From: Kingdonia uniflora
Lineage: Eukaryota; Streptophyta; Magnoliopsida; Ranunculales; Circaeasteraceae
NCBI GenBank assembly: GCA_014058105.1
Contig: JACGCM010001462.1
Location: 248,001 to 312,000 of the forward strand
Reading direction: 5' to 3'
Length of the DNA stretch: 64,000 nucleotides
Shown here: positions 58,970-64,000 of the stretch, one piece after another
How positions within the stretch are numbered: position 1 is the first letter of the stretch
Layout of the letters: every line of letters starts with the position of its first letter
Translations under genes and position numbers: made by a program
Notes under the pieces: model-generated
Database searches by the model: none
What the model was told of the DNA's origin: nothing
What the model saw: the letters and a program-made list of their open reading frames with translations, nothing else

Positions 58970-60121
58970 ACTCCTTTTGTTGAGGAACAGACTGGGCAGG
59001 TCTCGTTAAGTGAGAAGATTATCGAAAATGATCTGCCTAGAATTCCTAGAGTACCTTTTCCCCAACGGTTTTTAGTCAATAGGAAGAACATTCCCGATGA
59101 AGAGGTTAAGGAGATGTTCAAGAATCTTAAGATCACTATTCTTTTCCTTGATACGTTACGACAGATTCCTTCCTATGCAAAACATCTCAAGGACCTCTGC
59201 ACGTTCAAGAAACGTATGAATGTTTCCACGAAAGCTTTCAATGTCCATGACAGTAAAAATGTTATTCAATTGGATGCTCAGGTTAGCTTTATAATTTTGA
59301 ACAAAACACCCATGAAATACAAAGATCCAAGAATGCCAACAATTTCTTGTCACATAGGGACAAATCGCATCGGAAAAGCCTTACTTAGGCTAGGTGCCAG
59401 TGTCAACTTGATCCCTTATTCGGTATATGAGCAGCTAGGTCTAGAAGGACTAAAACCGATACATAAAACCTTGCAACTAGCTGATCGATCCATTCAAATT
59501 CCTAGGGGAGTTGTGATGGATGTACTTGTCCAGGTTGACGATTTTTTCTATCCTGTCGACTTTGTGGTCCTTGACACAAACCCGGTAGATGACCAAAATA
59601 GTGAGATACCTGTGATCCTTGGCCGACCTTTCTTGGCCACTGTTAATGCATTAATCAATTGTCGTAGCGGAGCTATGAAGTTGAGTTATGGGAATAAGAC
59701 CATCAATATGAATATCTTCAATGCAACTCAAACTCCGTTTGAAAATGAACCCAATGAGTGTAACATGCTTGGTACTGTTATAAACAGTACATTTCATAGT
59801 TCCAATCCTAGGGACCCGTTAGAAGCTTGTCTGGCATATTTTGGAGATAATTTAGATGTTGATGACCTTATCAATGAGGTCAATGCCTTGTTGGATTTTG
59901 TTCCTATTGTGGATAACAATGATAATGTTAAAATGCTGAAAGTCAAGGATCCTGTTCTAGAAGCGGAAGAAGTGCCCGTTAGGTTAGAACTTAAACCTCT
60001 CCCTGAAAATCTAAAATATGTCTACCTAGGTCCTAATGAGACTCTTCCTGCTATCATAGCATCCGACCATGAACCTGAGAATAAAGAGAAATTAATGCGT
60101 GTATTAAAGGGAAACACATAA
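58970..60121 (+). pseudogene. pol: Athila copy 2 protease region
   Basis: The frame continues from gag after the TAA at 58967. LPRIPRVPFPQRF and FKNLKITILFLDTLRQIPSY lead to the pre-protease segment (YKDPRMPTISCHIG). The active-site turn reads LLRLGASVNLIPYS where the family has a D before LGAS, so the catalytic aspartate is replaced by Arg. VILGRPFLATVNALINCRSG is the C-terminal part. The acidic linker ends at a TAA at 60119. The enzyme would process the Gag-Pol polyprotein but cannot be active as it stands. Confidence 0.82.
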
Positions 60122-61014
60122 GCTCTTGGATGGAACGTTTCAGATATTAGGGATATTAGTCCTTCTGTATGCATGCACAAGATAAAACTTGAGGATAATT
60201 CCAAGAAGTCCAGAAAAGGACAACGAAGGCTTAACCCGACTATGGCTGAGGTTGTGAGAAAAGAAATTTTGAAACTGCTTGACGCTGGGATCATTTATCC
60301 TATTTCTGAAAGCCCATGGGTAAGCACAATTCATGTTGTTCCTAAAAAGTTTGGAATCACTGTTGTGAAGAATGATCACAATGAACTTGTCCCCACTCGC
60401 ATGACCACAGGGTGGCGAGTGTGTATAGATTATAGAAAACTCAATTCAATCACTCGAAAAGATCATTTTCCCTTACCATTCATGGATCAAATGCTTGAAC
60501 GTATCGCCGGTCATGAATACTATTGTATTCTTGATGGGTATTCTGGGTACAATCAAATACCCATCGCTCAAGAGGACCAAGAGAAAACCATGTTTACTTG
60601 TCCTTTTGGAACCTTTGCCTATCGCCGCATGCCATTTGGGTTATGCAATGCTCCAATAACATTTCAGCGATGTATGTTGAGTATTTTCTCTGACATGGCT
60701 GAGCATTTCCTTGAGGTTATCATGGATAACTTCTCCCTCTTCAGAGAATCGTTTGACCAATGTCTCCACTACTTATCTATTGTTCTTGCTAAGTGTCAAC
60801 AGAAAAATCTTGTTCTAAATTAGGAAAAATGTAACTTCATGGTGAAAATAGGCATAGTATTAAGACATGTCATATCAGTAAAAGGTATCGAAGTAGATAA
60901 AGCCAAGATCGATGTCATATCTAGTCTCCCACCCCTACGAACAATCAAGGATGTTTGTTCATTCTTGGGGCATGCAGGATTTTATCGACATTTTGTTCCT
61001 GAGTTTAGCAAAAT
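60122..61014 (+). pseudogene. pol: Athila copy 2 reverse transcriptase
   Basis: Same frame as gag-protease. Words in order are RRLNPTMAEVVRKEI, DAGIIYPISESPWVS, GWRVCIDYRKLNS (about 60413), YYCILDGYSGYNQIPIA, FGTFAYRRMPFGLCNAP and the catalytic box EVIMDNFSLF (about 60715-60745), where the second catalytic Asp is Asn. A TAG at 60821 replaces the Trp of the family NWEKC. The connection continues as GIVLRHVISVKGIEVD and SFLGHAGFYRHFVPEFSKI, where it meets integrase directly (see RNase H deletion). Confidence 0.87.
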
Positions 61015-62059
61015 TTTACAATGTGGATTTTATTGGCCTACCTTATTTCGTGATGCTCATGAATTTTACAAGGCTTGTGATAGATGTCAGAGAATAGGAG
61101 CCTTGTCCCATAGGAATATGATGCCACTAAACCCAATCTTGATCGTTTAACCATTTGATGTTTGGGGCATAGACTTTATGGGTACCTTCACCCAATCTTT
61201 TGGGTTCATGTACATCCTTTTAGCCGTTGACTATGTGACTAAGTGGGTTGAATCTATACCCACCAGGACCAATGATAGTTTGGTTGTTATTGAATTTATT
61301 AAGGATAATATTTTTTCTCGTTTTGGTACGCCGAGGGCAATAATTAGTGATGGGGGGTCACATTTTAACAGTCGAATGTTTGGAACTTAATGAAAAAATT
61401 TGGAGTAACGCACAAGGTTGCTACACCGTACCATCCGTAGACTAGTGGTCAAGTGGAGGTTTCCAATCTTGAAATCAAGTATATTCTTCAAAAAACGATA
61501 AGACCAAACCGTAAAGATTGGTCAACTCGACTAAAGGATGTTCTTTGGGCTTATCGTACTGCATTTAAGATACCAATTGGAATGTCCCTTTACCGGCTAG
61601 TCTATGGAAAGGCTTGTCACCTTCCAGTTGAATTAGAACACTGAGCATATTGGGCAATAAAGGCCTTAAACTTTGACATTGGGAAGGCCAGTTTGCATCG
61701 CAAGCTTCAACTCAATGAGTTAGAAGAACTACAGAATGATGCATACCATTCAGTAAAGACTTACAAGGAGCCCATGAAAGCGTTTCACGACAAAAACATT
61801 TTTTGCGAAAATTATTTGAACCAAACCAAAAAGTCTTGTTATACTCTTCTAGGTTGCATTTATTTCCTGGAAAACTATGATCACGATGGACCGGGCCTCT
61901 CATTGTTAAAACGGTATATCCTCATGGGGCAGTTGAGGTTAAAGAATTAAGTACTGGCAAAATACAAAAGGTGAACGGGCAAAGGCTTAAGCCTTATTAT
62001 GAACATTTTAGTTTCACCAATGAAGACTTGAAGCTTCTGGACCCATTTTATGAGGAGTG
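61015..62059 (+). pseudogene. pol: Athila copy 2 integrase, N-terminus deleted
   Basis: It opens at LQCGFYWPTLF with only the CxxC half of the zinc finger (CDRCQRIG, about 61075-61098); the two histidines are lost. The core shows VWGIDFMGTF (first Asp, about 61160), ISDGGSHF (second Asp, about 61345) and, after a frameshift near 61385, VATPYHP and [10 protein letters not shown] (Glu). The C-terminal part reads HRKLQLNELEEL, KTYKEPMKAFHDKNI and, in another frame, VNGQRLKPYYEHF, stopping at about 62059. Stops at 61148, 61388 and 61438 and two frameshifts break it. Confidence 0.82.
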
Positions 62060-63450
62060 ATATTCATATTCTTTTCACCCAACTTTCACTAAGTTTGGGG
62101 GTTCCTCATTTTGCTTGGCTGAAGACAATAAACTTAGCGCTATCCGGGAGGCACCCCATGTCATATCAGGTACTATGTTCTAATTTTTTCCCTTCTTTTA
62201 AGGTATGTTTTCAAATATTTGGGACAATGCTTCTTTCTAGTTTGGGGGTGGGAAAAAATCGTTCACATTTTTTACCTTTTTAGAGAAAAGATAGGTTATT
62301 ATGGTAATTTATGAGACTCTTTAGTAAGTTTCTGCAAGCTTATAACTATTTGATATGGTCTAAATATTTTGGTCGTAAAAACCGTGAAGTTAAAATTTTC
62401 ATCAAATACATGCTTAGAAAATTTTGGAACATTATCTTAAGCTAGATGTACTACCCTTTAATTAGAGAAAATTTCATATTGACTGATATTTCTCAAAACA
62501 AATGCACTTCAGGATAGTATTGCATTTTTTAATTTTGCTAGAATTTTGAACAATCAAATGGAATCTAGTATTTGAGGTAGGAATGATCCACTACAAGGGA
62601 AATAACTACCTAAAGAATAAGTTCGATCCTGAAGTAATATAATAAGGATTTCTATAAGCCAAAATAGCTCTAAAATCTTTTACGATGCAAGGCATACTCG
62701 CATGATTAGAACTGAAAGACGAAGAATTATCACCAATCTCGAGTATAGTCATGAACTATGTGAAATGAGCAAGGAATAAAGTTTACTTGTGAGAATCTAG
62801 AGCCTAGGTCACGAAGGGGCACCAAACCCCGACAACTTAAGCCAACTGGCTGGGATTGTCGACCAACGATTCATATTATGGAGGCTTCACTAAGGAAACA
62901 AGAACAAAAATAAAAAGGCTAATAGTTATTCCCCAAAAATCAATAACAGGATTCGAATTGACTATGGCACTTGTCAAACTGATCGTTGGATTTGTTTTAC
63001 GAAATACGAAATAACTGGATATTGACTCAAGAGCCTCTAAATAAAGTTGTACGTGCAGTAACTATTTTCACGACACTTGAGGATATTAGAAAAATATGTG
63101 AAATCTCATTTAAGTATTGGGTAGTATCTCTAGTTTTGGATAATTTTCCAAGTTCTCTGAATATATATATGTGAAAGAATTAAATTTTAAGGGGTTTACC
63201 TTCTTAATGTTTTAACCATTATCAGATATCAATAAGTTAGTTAAAATGACCTAATGAGTATCTAAACTACTATAATGTCATTATTGACTTTTGTGGGTAT
63301 AGTCACTGCAAACCCTCACGAGATAAAACTCGTCCTATATGGGTAACCCATAGGTTTAACGGCCTGTTGCATACTCTAAATGCAATCGTCTTAACCACAA
63401 AAAAGTTATGCTTTTATTCTTTTCTTTGCTCGAGGACTAGCAAACTTTAA
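62060..63450 (+). other. Athila copy 2 3' non-coding region
   Basis: About 1.4 kb without a credible gene. TTTGGGGG runs occur at about 62093, 62238 and 63452, only the last being at the LTR. A conserved block with GGGTATAGTCACTG (63296) and CCTATATGGGTAACCC precedes the tract, as in copy 1. Confidence 0.6.
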
Positions 63451-63463
63451 GTTTGGGGGTATT
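63451..63463 (+). promoter_or_regulatory. Polypurine tract of Athila copy 2
   Basis: GTTTGGGGGTATT immediately precedes the LTR start TGATGG. Confidence 0.8.
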
Positions 63464-64000
63464 TGATGGACACATAAAATGACCACTATTCCCCTATGAC
63501 TTAATGTTTATTATTGTTAATTTTATTATTAAACATGACTTATAAAACAAATTTTTATATTTCAGGTCACATGGAGCTCATTTACCAAATACCGGGATGT
63601 ATAGCTCAAAGGATGAACTGTTGGAGAAGGATGTAGAGTTGTCAAACATAAAGGTCCCACATGGGGAGGTTACAATTTTGGAGGATAACTCTTGGAGGTT
63701 ACAAATTTGTGTACATTCATGGCATAGGTTATAAATCTAATATTAAATGTAAGAACCCTCTCCTTAATCTATAAAAGGAGAGGTGGTGAGCTCATTAGAT
63801 CATCTAATTTTGAGAGAATCATTCTTGTAGAGTGCAAGAGAGCATTATTGGAGTAAGTTGGTACAAGTCTTGTAAGCATTTGGAGCATTTCATTTTTTAA
63901 GTCAATAAAATTCCTCTTTTTTGTTGTTATTTTATATTCATTTCATTCTCATATCATTTAGGTTTTATAGTTGTTATAATGGCCGGCTAAGTTCTCACTA
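63464..64000 (+). repeat. 3' LTR of Athila copy 2, cut by the window end
   Basis: It starts TGATGGACACATAAAATG. From about 63632 it matches 55199 onward with a few differences, including the TATA-box stem-loop. The remaining roughly 585 bases should lie beyond the window. Confidence 0.85.

Larger units (their letters stand above)
55199..64000 (+). mobile_element. Athila-type Ty3/gypsy retrotransposon (copy 2)
   Basis: LTR sequence at 55199-56152 and 63464-64000 is collinear (offset 8,433 bp) and flanks a primer site, leader, gag, protease, reverse transcriptase and integrase on the plus strand, with a polypurine tract before the right LTR. The right LTR runs off the window. The left LTR lacks about 168 bases at its start compared with the right one. 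From 57275 to 61390 gag and pol stay in one reading frame interrupted only by isolated stops, so it is better preserved than copy 1. However, RNase H is deleted and key catalytic residues are changed. Confidence 0.88.

Noticed and set aside
57275..61390. A functional Gag-Pol translated by stop readthrough
   Set aside because: The frame is continuous but has several stops, missing RNase H and altered catalytic residues, so decay is the simpler explanation.
1..64000. tRNA and rRNA genes
   Set aside because: No cloverleaf or rRNA core sequence was noticed; the tRNA-like words are retrotransposon primer sites.

Overview
The window is plant nuclear DNA, most likely from a dicot. It is AT-rich and made almost entirely of transposable elements that have inserted into one another. 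Evidence for a plant source includes plant-type LTR retrotransposons primed by initiator-Met-like or Asp-like tRNA sites, CACTA and hAT DNA transposons, a receptor-like kinase fragment and an F-box DUF295 fragment. No intact protein-coding gene was found. The only possible piece of a normal host gene is a 33-codon C-terminal end at the extreme left.

Layout, left to right. 3-104: possible last exon of an unidentified gene. 781-1344: a CACTA-like end; a matching inverted end lies at about 20803-20937, so both may bracket 20 kb of later insertions. 1345-11372: a non-coding LTR element on the minus strand with two LTRs of about 4.57 kb around an 897-bp core (a LARD-type element). 15127-17696: a rearranged solo LTR of the same superfamily on the plus strand, carrying an array of TTCGAA motifs. 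17697-18869: unassigned DNA. 18870-19430: a decayed receptor-like kinase fragment. 20940-51605: one minus-strand Ty1/copia element, split by a 673-bp hAT element with a perfect 8-bp target duplication (22090-22762), a 7.3-kb CACTA element (23607-30943) and a 14-kb Athila-type Ty3/gypsy element (33452-47492). The Athila copy is itself split by a 3.5-kb solo LTR (38779-42275). The copia 5' leader holds a hAT/TTF-type transposase pseudogene (49050-50661), and its 5' LTR is cut at 51605 by a possible Helitron end. 55199 to the window end: a second Athila-type element, complete apart from LTR truncations.

Relationships. Nesting gives relative ages: the copia element is older than the hAT, CACTA and Athila copies inside it, and the solo LTR is younger than the Athila copy it interrupts. 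The elements do not work together as a pathway; each carried its own replication functions, and all are now broken. The two Athila copies are related along leader, gag, protease, reverse transcriptase, integrase and 3' non-coding region. Most of their internal stop codons fit single C-to-T type changes, as expected for methylated, silenced repeats. The second copy has also lost its whole RNase H domain by an in-frame deletion.

I did not find a convincing new biological system. The observations most worth checking are the F-box fragment followed by a poly(A) tract inside the CACTA element, the duplicated hAT/copia junction, the TTCGAA array in the solo LTR, the in-frame RNase H deletion, and gene-like non-retroviral sequence in the leader of the first Athila element. 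All homology calls come from reading translated motifs by eye; no database search was run.
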